From assembly GCA_035761805.1 (NCBI GenBank), contig DASTQL010000233.1, forward strand, positions 1 through 39,289: a stretch of DNA of 39,289 nt, given 5' to 3'. How positions within the stretch are numbered: the first letter of the stretch is position 1; the number at the start of each line of letters is the position of its first letter. Both the position numbers and the translations under genes were made by a program. The stretch comes from DASTQL01 sp035761805. GTDB taxonomy: Bacteria; Actinomycetota; Actinomycetes; Jiangellales; Jiangellaceae. Shown here piece after piece: positions 24,104-32,611 of this stretch. The notes below the pieces were generated by a model. It saw nothing but the letters and a program-made list of their open reading frames with translations, had not been told where the DNA came from and did no database searches.

Positions 24104-24454
24104 TCAGCGGTTGCGGCGTACGGTCCAGGCGTGCGCGGCGTTGACCGCCGCGATTCCGCCCCACGACACGGCCAGCGCACCGATTCCCTCGGCATTGCTC
24201 GTCGCTATCGCTGTCACGGGGATCCCCAAGATCAGCGACGCGACACCCAGGACCAGCTGCCGGATCTCCGCTCCGCGGTCGGCCGCTCGTGCAGTCGTGC
24301 GCTCGGTCACCCGGGCGTCGACCCGGGCGGCGACGGCGGCGTCCAGACGCGCCAGGAAGGACTCCAGGACGGCATCCTCGTAGTCGGGACCGAGGTCGCG
24401 GCGGGCGGCGACGGCCGCGGCGAGGTCGTCGCGGATGGGCTGGTGCTCGGGCAC
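24104..24454 (-). CDS. Small membrane protein of unknown function
   Basis: 116 aa, family not recognised. Residues 1-62 are hydrophilic and helical with Ala/Arg/Glu/Asp repeats suggesting a coiled coil (LARLDAAVAARVDARVTERT). Two hydrophobic segments follow (about 66-84, RQLVLGVASLILGIPVTAI, and 88-109), ending in RRNR. The GTG at 24454 is supported by a -10 box 6 nt upstream. It is divergent from hemL with copy B of the structured repeat between them, and lies directly upstream of the damaged membrane gene. Confidence 0.7.
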   Translation of the reverse strand: MPEHQPIRDDLAAAVAARRDLGPDYEDAVLESFLARLDAAVAARVDARVTERTTARAADRGAEIRQLVLGVASLILGIPVTAIATSNAEGIGALAVSWGGIAAVNAAHAWTVRRNR

Positions 24455-24460
24455 GCGTCC

Positions 24461-24466
24461 AGGTTA
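24461..24466 (-). promoter_or_regulatory. Predicted -10 box of the leaderless 24454 gene
   Basis: On the minus strand TAACCT (24466 to 24461), 6 nt (GGACGC), then the GTG at 24454. Confidence 0.5.
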
Positions 24467-24520
24467 GGCCGGTCGGTGTCGGCTCGGCAGTCCCTGGCGC
24501 GCCGTGCCGGTCCGCTGTGC

Positions 24521-24610
24521 CGGGCCACCACCAGGCCGCTCGGGTCATCACGAGGCGCGGACGCCTCGTGAAGCCCCGACGAGGGTGGTGAACGTGGTCG
24601 TTCGGGGGCG
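24521..24610. repeat. Structured intergenic repeat, copy B (upstream of hemL)
   Basis: About 90 nt, diverged copy of 6200-6297. It keeps GGCCACCAC, ATCAC, GTGAAG and CGAGGGTGGTGAACGTG. TCACGAGGCG (24548-24557) pairs with CGCCTCGTGA (24562-24571), flanked by the same A/A mismatch and a CGGG/CCCG stem; CACCACC (24526-24532) can pair with GGTGGTG (24584-24590). It ends 61 nt before the hemL start, where it could act as an mRNA leader, but copy A has no such context. Confidence 0.6.
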
Positions 24611-24671
24611 GGTCCGGGGGCCGGACCCCTCACCGGGCGGGCAGCGAGGGCCGGCTGGGACACTGGACCTC

Positions 24672-26009
24672 GTGACCCACCCGGACGACGCCCCCGCCAG
24701 CCAGGCGCTCTTCGACCGCGCCCGCGCGGTGACACCGGGTGGGGTCAACTCGCCCGTACGGGCGTTCCGGGCCGTCGGGGGGACCCCTCGCTTCATGGTC
24801 GGCGGGCACGGCCCGTACGTGGTGGACGCGGACGGTCGCGAGTACGTGGACCTGGTCTGCTCCTGGGGCCCGCTCATCCTCGGCCACGCCCACCCGGAGG
24901 TCGTCGCAGCTGTCCAGGCGCAGGTGGCCCGTGGCACCTCGTACGGCGCACCGACGAGTCCTGAGGTCGAGCTGGCCGAGGAGATCGTCCGCCGGGTCGA
25001 CCATGTCCAGCAGGTGCGCTTCGTCTCCAGCGGCACCGAGGCGACCATGAGCGCCATCCGTCTGGCCCGCGGTGCCACCGGGCGCAGCAAGGTCGTGAAG
25101 TTCGCCGGGCACTACCACGGCCACGTCGACGCCCTGCTGGCCCACGCGGGCAGCGGCGTGGCCACCTTCGCGCTGCCGGACACCCTCGGGGTCACCGGGG
25201 CCGGCGCCGCCGACACGATCGTCCTCCCGTACAACGACCCCGCAGCGGTGGCCGCCGCGTTCGCCGAGCATGGCGACGACATCGCCTGCGTCATCGCCGA
25301 AGCCGCGGCGGGCAACATGGGCCCCGTCCCCCCGGCCCCGGGCTTCAACCGCATGCTCCGCGACACCGCCCACGCCCACGGTGCGCTACTCGTGCTCGAC
25401 GAGGTCATGACCGGCTTCCGGGTGTCGGCGGCCGGCTGGTACGGCCTGGAGAGCGTCCCCGCCGACCTCGTCACGTTCGGCAAGGTCATGGGTGGCGGGT
25501 TCCCGGCTGCGGCCTTCGGCGGCCGCGCCGACCTGATGGCGCTGCTCGCCCCGGACGGCCCCGTCTACCAGGCGGGCACCCTGTCCGGGAACCCCGTCGC
25601 CACCACGGCCGGGCTCACCACGCTGCGCCTCGCCGACGAGGGCGTCTACGCGGCGCTCGACCGCGTCGCGGACGAGATCGGCGCGCTGGTCGGCAAGGCG
25701 CTGGAGGCCGAGGGTGTCCCGCACCTGGTCCAGCGCGCCGGGAACCTGCTCGGCGTCTTCTTCGTCGACCCGGTGGAGATCCCGCAGGTCACCGACTTCG
25801 CGACCGCGAAGCGGTCCGACGCCTCCAGCTTCGCCGCGTTCTTCCACGCGATGCTGGCGCACGGGGTCTCGCTGCCGCCGTCCGCGTACGAGGCCTGGTT
25901 CGTCTCCGCCGCGCACGACGACGCGGCACTGGGGCGGGTCGCCGACGCGCTCCCGCACGCGGCCCGCGCGGCGGCGGCCACGGAGCACAGGCCGGGGGGA
26001 GCCGCGTGA
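24672..26009 (+). CDS. hemL: Glutamate-1-semialdehyde 2,1-aminomutase
   Basis: 445 aa, PLP-dependent class III aminotransferase fold. Converts glutamate-1-semialdehyde to 5-aminolevulinate, the step between HemA and HemB. TPGGVNSPVRAF is the family N-terminus, SSGTEATMSAIRLAR and FAGHYHGHVD the substrate and PLP loops, VLDEVMTGFR the PLP-ring Asp, and Lys271 in TFGKVMGGGFP the Schiff-base lysine. The GTG at 24672 starts at the conserved N-terminus; no strong ribosome site is visible. First gene of a run that continues through the cytochrome c genes with 1-4 nt overlaps. Confidence 0.96.
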   Translation: MTHPDDAPASQALFDRARAVTPGGVNSPVRAFRAVGGTPRFMVGGHGPYVVDADGREYVDLVCSWGPLILGHAHPEVVAAVQAQVARGTSYGAPTSPEVELAEEIVRRVDHVQQVRFVSSGTEATMSAIRLARGATGRSKVVKFAGHYHGHVDALLAHAGSGVATFALPDTLGVTGAGAADTIVLPYNDPAAVAAAFAEHGDDIACVIAEAAAGNMGPVPPAPGFNRMLRDTAHAHGALLVLDEVMTGFRVSAAGWYGLESVPADLVTFGKVMGGGFPAAAFGGRADLMALLAPDGPVYQAGTLSGNPVATTAGLTTLRLADEGVYAALDRVADEIGALVGKALEAEGVPHLVQRAGNLLGVFFVDPVEIPQVTDFATAKRSDASSFAAFFHAMLAHGVSLPPSAYEAWFVSAAHDDAALGRVADALPHAARAAAATEHRPGGAA

Positions 26010-26653
26010 TCACCACCCGGGTGCACCTGTTGCGGCACGGCGAGGTCTACAACCCCACCGGCGTCCTGTACGGGCGGCTCCCCGGCTACTTCCTCTCGGA
26101 CCGGGGCCGGGCGATGGCCGTGCGGATCGCCGAGACCGTCGGCGGCCGGGACATCACCCACGTCGTCTCGTCGCCGCTCGAGCGGGCCCGGGAGACCGCT
26201 GCCCCGGCCGCCGAGGTCCTCGGCCTCCGGGTCGATGTCGACGACCGGCTGATCGAGGCGGGCAACGTCTTCGAGGGCCTCACGTTCGGCGTCGGCGACG
26301 GCGCCCTCCGCCGACCGGAGCACTGGCGGCACCTCCGGAACCCGTTCCGCCCCTCCTGGGGCGAGGCCTACACCGCGATCGCGGCCCGTATGCTGGCCGC
26401 CCTGGCGGCGGCGCGCGACGCCGCGACCGGGCACGAGGCGCTCTGCGTCTCGCACCAGCTGCCGATCTGGACCGTCCGATCGTCGGTGGAGGGCCGCCGC
26501 CTGTGGCACGACCCCCGCAGGCGGCAGTGCTCGGTGGCCAGCCTCACCACCTTCACGTACGAGGGGCACGACGTCGTCTCGGTGGCATACAGCGAGCCGG
26601 CGGCCGACCTCTTGCCGGCCGATGCCGGCACCACCTTCTCGGCCGGGGCGTGA
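26006..26653 (+). CDS. Histidine phosphatase family protein (Rv0525-like)
   Basis: 215 aa phosphoglycerate-mutase-like phosphatase. The phosphate-accepting His is in HLLRHGEVYNPTG, further catalytic residues in SSPLERARETA, and the second His in CVSHQLPIW. Conserved between hemL and the cytochrome c biogenesis genes in actinobacteria; its substrate is not known to me. The GTG start overlaps the hemL stop (GTGA), and its own stop overlaps the next ATG by one base (TGATG). Confidence 0.9.
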   Translation: MITTRVHLLRHGEVYNPTGVLYGRLPGYFLSDRGRAMAVRIAETVGGRDITHVVSSPLERARETAAPAAEVLGLRVDVDDRLIEAGNVFEGLTFGVGDGALRRPEHWRHLRNPFRPSWGEAYTAIAARMLAALAAARDAATGHEALCVSHQLPIWTVRSSVEGRRLWHDPRRRQCSVASLTTFTYEGHDVVSVAYSEPAADLLPADAGTTFSAGA

Positions 26654-27249
26654 TGCGCCGACCCGCTCGCCTCGCCGCCGCGGCCGTCGCCCTGGCGCTG
26701 TCGCTGGCTGCCTGCTCGGACGGGCAGGTGCAGCGCAGCGACACCTCCGGAGACCAGACCGGCTTCGTCGCCGGCACCGGTGTCGTCACCACGCTCCCGG
26801 CCGCGGACCGTGAGCCGGCGGTGGACTTCGCCGGGCCGATGCTCGGCGGCGGCGACTTCGACCTGGCCGACCACCGGGGCGACGTCGTCGTCCTCAACGT
26901 CTGGGGCTCCTGGTGCGCCCCCTGCCGCAAGGAGGCACCCGCTTTGCAGGCCGTCCACGAGGCGACCCGGGACCAGGGCGTGCAGGTGGTCGGCGTCAAC
27001 ACCCGTGACACCGAGAGCGGGGCACGTGCCTTCGTGGAGCAGTTCGGGCTGACCTTCCCCAGCGTGGTCGACGCCTCGGGCGCCCGGTTGCTGGCCTTCC
27101 GCGACACGCTGCCACCCGCCGCCATCCCCAGCACGCTCGTGCTCGACCGCGAGGGTCGGGTCGCCGCGCGCGTCCTCGGGGAGATCACCGAGACCTCCCT
27201 GCGCGATCTCGTCGCGGACGTGGCGGGCGAGCCGGCCTCGGGCGCATGA
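26653..27249 (+). CDS. TlpA/ResA-like thioredoxin lipoprotein
   Basis: 198 aa exported thiol-disulfide protein. A signal peptide ends in the lipobox SLAAC (Cys21 lipidated), followed by a flexible stretch and a thioredoxin fold with WGSWCAPCRKEAP (Cys88, Cys91) and the cis-Pro loop AIPSTLVLD. It should keep apocytochrome c CXXCH cysteines reduced outside the membrane, receiving electrons from CcdA encoded next. Its ATG overlaps the phosphatase stop, and its stop overlaps ccdA (ATGA). Confidence 0.92.
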   Translation: MRRPARLAAAAVALALSLAACSDGQVQRSDTSGDQTGFVAGTGVVTTLPAADREPAVDFAGPMLGGGDFDLADHRGDVVVLNVWGSWCAPCRKEAPALQAVHEATRDQGVQVVGVNTRDTESGARAFVEQFGLTFPSVVDASGARLLAFRDTLPPAAIPSTLVLDREGRVAARVLGEITETSLRDLVADVAGEPASGA

Positions 27250-28007
27250 CCGGTCGCTCGGTGGGCGAGACCTTCGGCGAGGCCGTGCTCTCCGGGTCGC
27301 TGCTCGTAGCGGTGCCCGTCGCGGTCGTCGCCGGCCTCGTCTCCTTCCTGTCGCCCTGCGTCCTCCCGCTGGTCCCGGGCTACCTCTCGTACGTGACGGG
27401 GCTGTCCGGCTCGGAGATCGACGACGGTCGGCGGGGGACGGTGCTGACCGGCACGCTCCTCTTCGTCGCCGGGTTCACTGCGGTGTTCGTCTCGTACGGG
27501 GCGCTGTTCGGCGGCCTGGGCTCGCTCCTGGTCCAGCACGCCGATGCGATCACCCGCGTCGCCGGCGTCCTCACCATCGGGCTCGGCCTGCTCTTCGCGG
27601 GGTGGCTCCCCGGGCTCTCTGCGGAGTGGCGCCTGCACGCCTCGCCGCGGGTGGGGCTGGCGGGCGCACCGCTGCTCGGCGCGCTGTTCGGGATCGGCTG
27701 GACACCCTGCATCGGCCCGACCCTCGCGGCCGTCCAGGTCCTGGCCTTCGACGAGGCGAGCGCCGCCCGGGGGGCGGTGCTGTCCGTCGCCTACTGCGTG
27801 GGGCTGGGCCTGCCGTTCGTCGCTGCGGCGCTGGCCTACCGCAGCGCCCTCGGTACCTTCGGCTGGGTCCGCCGTCACCAGGTGTGGGTCATGCGGGTGG
27901 GGGGTGCGATGCTCGTCGTCCTGGGACTCCTGCTCGTCACGGGGGCCTGGTCGGAGATCGTCGCCTCGATGCAGGGGTGGATCGGCAGCTTCGAGGTGGT
28001 CGTGTGA
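27246..28007 (+). CDS. ccdA: Cytochrome c biogenesis protein CcdA
   Basis: 253 aa with six membrane helices, DsbD-transmembrane family. Cys38 in LSPCVLPLVPGY and Cys155 in GWTPCIGPTLAAV form the redox pair that carries electrons from cytoplasmic thioredoxin to the TlpA-like protein. Length and motifs are normal. Overlaps neighbours by 4 nt on both sides. Confidence 0.95.
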   Translation: MTGRSVGETFGEAVLSGSLLVAVPVAVVAGLVSFLSPCVLPLVPGYLSYVTGLSGSEIDDGRRGTVLTGTLLFVAGFTAVFVSYGALFGGLGSLLVQHADAITRVAGVLTIGLGLLFAGWLPGLSAEWRLHASPRVGLAGAPLLGALFGIGWTPCIGPTLAAVQVLAFDEASAARGAVLSVAYCVGLGLPFVAAALAYRSALGTFGWVRRHQVWVMRVGGAMLVVLGLLLVTGAWSEIVASMQGWIGSFEVVV

Positions 28008-29629
28008 GCACGGTGCGCGCCGAGCGCGAGGAGTCGGCGGCTCCGCCGCCCCCGCCCGCGCTGTCACCGCCGGAGCTGGCCCGCTGGGCGTGGCGGCAGC
28101 TGACGTCGATGCGGGTGGCGCTGCTCCTGCTCTTCCTGCTGGCGCTGGCGACCGTGCCGGGCTCGGTCATCCCCCAGCGCACGGTGGACCCGTTGGCGGT
28201 CACGGAGTTCCGGGAGGTCAACCCGGCCCTGGCGCAGTGGTACGACCGGCTCGGCCTCTTCGACGTGTACGCCGCGCCCTGGTTCGCGGCGATCTACCTC
28301 GCCCTGCTCGTCTCGCTGGTCGGCTGCATCCTGCCCCGGTCCCGCCAGCACTGGCGGGCCGTCCGGGCCCGGCCGCCGGCGGCGCCTCGCTACCTGTCCC
28401 GGCTGCCCGAGCACCGCCGGGTCGAGGTGGCCGCACCGGTGGACGAGGTGCTGGTGGCGGCCCGCGCGACGCTGCGCGCACGCCGGTACCGCGTCGCCGA
28501 CGACGGCGCCTCGCTCGCCGCCGAGCGCGGGCACCTGCGCGAGACGGGCAACCTCGTCTTCCACCTCGCGGTCGTCGTCGTCCTGCTGGCGGTGGCGCTG
28601 GGCAGCCTCTTCGGCTACCGCGCGACCGTCCTCGTGCCGGAGGGGCGCGGCTTCGCCAACTCCGTGATCCAGTACGACTCGCTCGAGTCCGGGTCGCTCT
28701 TCGACCCCGCGGACCTGCCACCCTTCTCCCTCGAGCTCGAGGAGTTCGTCATGGACTTCGTCGACGAGGGACCGGCGGCCGGGACGCCCCAGGAGTACGC
28801 CGCGACGGTCACCCTGACGCGAGAACCTGGCGCCGAGCCTGAGACCCGGACCATCCGGGTCAACGAGCCCCTGTCCGTGGGTGGCACGCTCGTGCACGTC
28901 CTGAACCCCGGCTACGCCCCGGTCGTGACGGTCAGGGACGCCGACGGTGAGGTGCTGTTCACCGGGCCGGTGCCCTTCCTGCCCCAGGACGACGCGTTCA
29001 CCTCTACCGGCGTGGTCAAGGTCGCGGTCCCCCAGGGACGCGGACGGGGTGAGGACATCGGGATCGAGGGGATCTTCCTGCCCACGGCGGTGCTCGACGA
29101 GCAGGGGCCCCGGTCGGTGTTCCCCGCGCCGCGCAACCCGGCCCTGTTCCTCACCGCCTACCACGGCGACCTCGGCCTCGACGACGGCGTGCCCCAGTCG
29201 GTCTACCGTCTCGACACCGATGCCATGCAGCAGTTCGTGGGCGAGGACGGGACGCCGTTCCGGGCTGGGCTGACCGTGGGCGACAGCGTCGAGCTGCCCG
29301 ACGGCCACGGCAGCATCACCCTCGACGGCTACGTGCCGTGGGTCAACGTCCAGGTGGGTCGCAACGCCGGCAAGCAGCTCGCGCTCCTCGGAGCCCTGCT
29401 GGCGCTCGCCGGGCTGATGGCGTCGATGTTCGTCCGGCGCCGGCGAGCGTGGGTCCGCGTGGCTGCCGACGCCCCCGGGCGTACGGTGATGGAGGTGGCC
29501 GGCCTCGACCGGTCACAGACGGACCAGGGCGGCGATCTCGCGGGCGAGGTCGACGCCCTCGTCGACGGGGTGAGGCAGCGGCTGGGCGCCGGGGGGCCCA
29601 CGGGCGGCGACGAGGAGGACGGCCGGTGA
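28004..29629 (+). CDS. resB: Cytochrome c biogenesis protein ResB (Ccs1)
   Basis: 541 aa. ResB family: N-terminal helices around 36-57 (MRVALLLLFLLALATVPGSV) and 93-112, a third near 182-205 (GNLVFHLAVVVVLLAVALGS), a large extracellular domain (about 206-455) and a final helix near 459-478. GSVIPQR and NPALAQWY are family signatures. With CcsB it forms the System II heme-handling and cytochrome c synthase complex. A Pro-rich start and acidic Gly-rich end are extra. GTG start overlaps ccdA (GTGA). Confidence 0.93.
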   Translation: MSTVRAEREESAAPPPPPALSPPELARWAWRQLTSMRVALLLLFLLALATVPGSVIPQRTVDPLAVTEFREVNPALAQWYDRLGLFDVYAAPWFAAIYLALLVSLVGCILPRSRQHWRAVRARPPAAPRYLSRLPEHRRVEVAAPVDEVLVAARATLRARRYRVADDGASLAAERGHLRETGNLVFHLAVVVVLLAVALGSLFGYRATVLVPEGRGFANSVIQYDSLESGSLFDPADLPPFSLELEEFVMDFVDEGPAAGTPQEYAATVTLTREPGAEPETRTIRVNEPLSVGGTLVHVLNPGYAPVVTVRDADGEVLFTGPVPFLPQDDAFTSTGVVKVAVPQGRGRGEDIGIEGIFLPTAVLDEQGPRSVFPAPRNPALFLTAYHGDLGLDDGVPQSVYRLDTDAMQQFVGEDGTPFRAGLTVGDSVELPDGHGSITLDGYVPWVNVQVGRNAGKQLALLGALLALAGLMASMFVRRRRAWVRVAADAPGRTVMEVAGLDRSQTDQGGDLAGEVDALVDGVRQRLGAGGPTGGDEEDGR

Positions 29630-30630
29630 GCACCGAGACGCTGGCGCAGCTGAGCGACAACCTGGTCTACGGCGCCATGGCGGCGTTCGCCGTGGCGATG
29701 GTGGCCCTGGCGGCCGAGGCGGCGTCCCGGCGGGTGCCCACGGGCGCGCCGGCCGACCGGTCGCTCGTCGCCACCGGCGCCACGGACCCGGAGAGCGTAT
29801 CCGGGCCCGGCCCAGCCGGCCGGCGCGACGGGTCCGGTCCCACCGCACCGGACGCGCAGGTCCCTCCCGAGGCCGCCGGGCGGGCGGATCGATACGGGCG
29901 CGTGGGCACGTCGGTACTCGTGCTGGGCACGATCCTGCTGGGTCTCGGCGTGCTGACGCGCGGGCTCGCAGCCGGGCGCGTGCCGTGGAGCAACATGTAC
30001 GGCTTCGCGATCAGCGGCACGTTCGTCGTCGCCCTGGTCTACCTGGTCGCTGCGCGCCGGCAGCCCGACCTGCGGGCGCTGGGCGTCTGGGTGGTGGCGA
30101 CGCTGCTGCTCACGCTTGGCCTGGCGGTGACCGTCCTCTACGTACCGGTGGGGCCGCTGGTGCCCTCCCTGCAGTCGTACTGGCTGGTCATCCACGTGGC
30201 GGCGGCGACCATCGCCGCGGCCGTCTTCACCATCGCCATGGTGGCCAGTGCCCTGCAGATCGTCGCGGAACGGGCCGAACACAGCGGCCGCCGCACCGGT
30301 TACGCCGGCGCCCTGCCCCCCGCCGAGCGGCTCGACGCCCTGGCGTACCGGGTGACCGCCTTCGGGTTCCCGTTGTGGACCTTCGCGGTCGTCGCGGGTG
30401 CGATCTGGGCCGAGGCGTCCTGGGGGCGCTACTGGGGCTGGGACCCCAAGGAGGTCTGGTCCCTGGTGACCTGGCTTGTCTACGCCGCGTACCTGCACGC
30501 GCGCACGACCGCCGGCTGGAGGGGGCGCCGGGCCTCGGTGGTGGGCCTCGTCGCGTACGCGAGCTTGATCTTCAACTTCTTCGGCGTGAACATCCTGTTC
30601 GAGGGACTGCACTCGTACGGAGGGCTGTGA
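29626..30630 (+). CDS. ccsB: Cytochrome c biogenesis protein CcsB/ResC (CcsA family)
   Basis: 334 aa heme-handling membrane protein. The tryptophan-rich WWD segment is WAEASWGRYWGWDPKEVWSL (261-280). Conserved histidines are visible at 190 (LVIHVAAA), 291 and 329 (EGLHSYGG). A hydrophilic Pro/Gly/Ala-rich stretch of about 55 residues (36-90) separates the first and second membrane helices. It brings heme to ResB for attachment to cytochromes c. The GTG start overlaps the resB stop; a VOC gene follows 4 nt later. Confidence 0.94.
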   Translation: MSTETLAQLSDNLVYGAMAAFAVAMVALAAEAASRRVPTGAPADRSLVATGATDPESVSGPGPAGRRDGSGPTAPDAQVPPEAAGRADRYGRVGTSVLVLGTILLGLGVLTRGLAAGRVPWSNMYGFAISGTFVVALVYLVAARRQPDLRALGVWVVATLLLTLGLAVTVLYVPVGPLVPSLQSYWLVIHVAAATIAAAVFTIAMVASALQIVAERAEHSGRRTGYAGALPPAERLDALAYRVTAFGFPLWTFAVVAGAIWAEASWGRYWGWDPKEVWSLVTWLVYAAYLHARTTAGWRGRRASVVGLVAYASLIFNFFGVNILFEGLHSYGGL

Positions 30631-30634
30631 GGCG

Positions 30635-31060
30635 ATGACGTACGCGCGCCGGGTCGTGCCGGAGCTGGTCGTAGCCGACGTCGGGGCGGCCCAGGCGTGG
30701 TACGCCGCCGTGCTCGGGGCCACGCCGATGTGGACGTGGCAGGGCACCTTCGGGGCCGTCCGGCTGGGTGACGCCGAGCTCTACCTGGTCCGGGACCGGT
30801 CTCGCGGACCGGTCACGTGCTACCTGCACGTGGACACCGTGGCCGCTGTGCACGCGCAGGTCGCGGCCGGGCTGGCGGACAGCCCGCCGGTGAGTGGCGG
30901 CGCCGTCCTCGAGGAGCTCGGCGACCGGGAGTGGGCCATGCGGGAGTTCGCGCTGGGCGACCCCTGGCACAACGTGCTGCGGATCGGCCAACCGCTCGCC
31001 CCGGTGGGCACGACGGCGGGCTTCGCCCCGGCGGCCAAGGAGGAGGACCCCAGGGGTTGA
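30635..31060 (+). CDS. VOC/glyoxalase-superfamily protein
   Basis: 141 aa. One vicinal-oxygen-chelate domain: VPELVVADVGAAQAWYAAVL then GAELYLV-type strand (LGDAELYLVRD), LHVDTVAAVHAQV and EFALGDPWHNVLRI. It resembles bleomycin-resistance or glyoxalase-like proteins; the metal ligands of true glyoxalase I are not evident. Starts 4 nt after ccsB, so co-transcribed, but this placement does not prove a role in cytochrome biogenesis. Confidence 0.82.
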   Translation: MTYARRVVPELVVADVGAAQAWYAAVLGATPMWTWQGTFGAVRLGDAELYLVRDRSRGPVTCYLHVDTVAAVHAQVAAGLADSPPVSGGAVLEELGDREWAMREFALGDPWHNVLRIGQPLAPVGTTAGFAPAAKEEDPRG

Positions 31061-31099
31061 GGCCTCCGGCGACCGTGGACGCCGTTGGTCGGGAGGCGG

Positions 31100-31495
31100 C
31101 TACGGGCCCTTCGGGTCGGTGCGGGGGGAGCCGCCGTCGCCCGAGGAGTCGTCCCCGTTGCGGCGGAGCTCGTCCTCCCGTCGTCGCAGGTCACGCTCCC
31201 ACTGCTCGAGCAGGCGCTCGTGCTCGGCGTCGATCTCGTGCATCTGCCGTAGGAACTCGGGGTCGTCGTCCGGAGCGAGCGGCGGGGCCACCGGCCGAGG
31301 TGGGCGGCGCGGCCCGCTGCGCGGCCGCCCGCCGACCAGCCACGCCACCGGTCCCACGACGGGCAGCAGGAGGATGATCGCCGCCCACACGGCGCGGCGT
31401 GGACCGCGCACGCGGTCCGCCTCGGCCAGGGCGCAGTCGACCAGGGCGTAGACCGCCAGCACGATCGGGAGGATGATCAGCAAGGCTCGCGACAC
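31100..31495 (-). CDS. PLDc_N-domain membrane protein
   Basis: 131 aa. Two N-terminal membrane helices (about 4-24, LLIILPIVLAVYALVDCAL, and 36-56, AVWAAIILLLPVVGPVAWLV) give the PLDc_N signature with GPVAWLVGGRPR. The cytoplasmic remainder is Pro-rich, then a charged coiled-coil-like stretch (residues about 81-113). No catalytic phospholipase D part. GTG at 31495 has GAGGAGG about 9 nt upstream. It converges with the ccsB-VOC operon. Confidence 0.82.
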   Translation of the reverse strand: MSRALLIILPIVLAVYALVDCALAEADRVRGPRRAVWAAIILLLPVVGPVAWLVGGRPRSGPRRPPRPVAPPLAPDDDPEFLRQMHEIDAEHERLLEQWERDLRRREDELRRNGDDSSGDGGSPRTDPKGP

Positions 31496-31609
31496 CTCCC
31501 GCCACCTCCTCGTCGACCCGTCGCGGACACCCCCAGCCTAGGTCGGTCTGCCGGTACGTGCAGTGGACCCCGTCGCCCCGGCCGCGCCCGGGCTTGCGAG
31601 CATGGCCGC

Positions 31610-32611
31610 ATGCCCGATCGTGACACGTTTCCACCCGTCACGGTCGGCGAAGTGCAGGCGGCGGCCCGGCGGATCGCGGGCCTGGTCGTGCGTACGCCTC
31701 TCCTCCCGTGCCCGTGGGCTCCGGGAGACCTGTGGCTCAAGCCCGAGAGCCTGCAGCCGACCGGTGCCTTCAAGCTGCGTGGGGCCACCAACGCCGTCGC
31801 TGCGTTGGACCGCGAGGCGCGGGAACGGGGCGTTGTCACGCACTCGAGCGGCAACCACGCCCAGGCGCTGGCGTGGGCCGCGAGGTCGTACGGCGTCCCG
31901 GCGGTCGTCGTCATGCCGACGACGAGCCCACCGGTCAAGGTGGCGGGCACCCGCTCCCTCGGGGCCGAGGTCGTCCTCGTCGACCCCACCGAGCGGGTCG
32001 CGGCGGCGGAGCGCCTGCGCGACGAACGCGGGTTGACCCTGGTCCCGCCGTTCGACCACCCCGACGTGATCGCCGGTCAAGGCACCGTCGGACTGGAGAT
32101 CGTCGAGGACCTGCCCGACGTCGACACCGTGGTCGTGCCCGTCGGCGGCGGCGGGCTGGCCTCCGGCGTCGCCGTCGCCCTGGCGGCCCTCGCCCCCCGC
32201 GCGCGGGTCGTGGCGGCCGAGCCCGAGCTGGCCGCGGACTTCGCCGAGAGCCTCGCCCGCGGGGAGCGGGTCACCTGGGACAGCGAGCTCACCTACCGTA
32301 CGGTCGCCGACGGCGTCCGCCTCCCGAGCGTCGGCGAGCTCACCTGGGAGCACCTGCGCCGTCACGTCGGCGAGGTCGTCACCGTGGGAGAGGACGCGAT
32401 CCTCGCGGCCACGGCAGTGCTGGCGACGCGGGCACGGCTGGTCGTCGAGCCGAGCGGGGCCCTGGCCGTCGCGGCCCACTTGGCCCGGCCCGACCGGCCC
32501 GGGCGCACCGTCGCGGTCGTCTCCGGGGGAAACGTCGACCCGGCCCTGCTGGCGAGGCTGCTCGCGGGCACCTCGCCGGACGTAGGCTCGTCAGCGTCAT
32601 GGCGATCCTGA
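31610..32611 (+). CDS. Threonine/serine dehydratase-like PLP enzyme
   Basis: 333 aa fold-type II PLP enzyme. Lys55 in PTGAFKLRGATN binds PLP, SSGNHAQALAW binds the substrate carboxylate, and PVGGGGLASG the PLP phosphate. It lacks the C-terminal ACT-like regulatory domain of biosynthetic IlvA, so it is a catabolic threonine/serine dehydratase or a serine racemase. A GAGCAT box 6 nt before the ATG at 31610 suggests a leaderless transcript. Its 3' end overlaps the DUF4229 gene by 13 nt. Confidence 0.87.
   Translation: MPDRDTFPPVTVGEVQAAARRIAGLVVRTPLLPCPWAPGDLWLKPESLQPTGAFKLRGATNAVAALDREARERGVVTHSSGNHAQALAWAARSYGVPAVVVMPTTSPPVKVAGTRSLGAEVVLVDPTERVAAAERLRDERGLTLVPPFDHPDVIAGQGTVGLEIVEDLPDVDTVVVPVGGGGLASGVAVALAALAPRARVVAAEPELAADFAESLARGERVTWDSELTYRTVADGVRLPSVGELTWEHLRRHVGEVVTVGEDAILAATAVLATRARLVVEPSGALAVAAHLARPDRPGRTVAVVSGGNVDPALLARLLAGTSPDVGSSASWRS

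Noticed and set aside
24521..24610. A known riboswitch class upstream of hemL
   Set aside because: I compared it by eye with the consensus cores of the TPP, SAM, cobalamin, FMN, glycine, glutamine, fluoride, ZTP and guanidine classes and saw no match; only the repeat is claimed.
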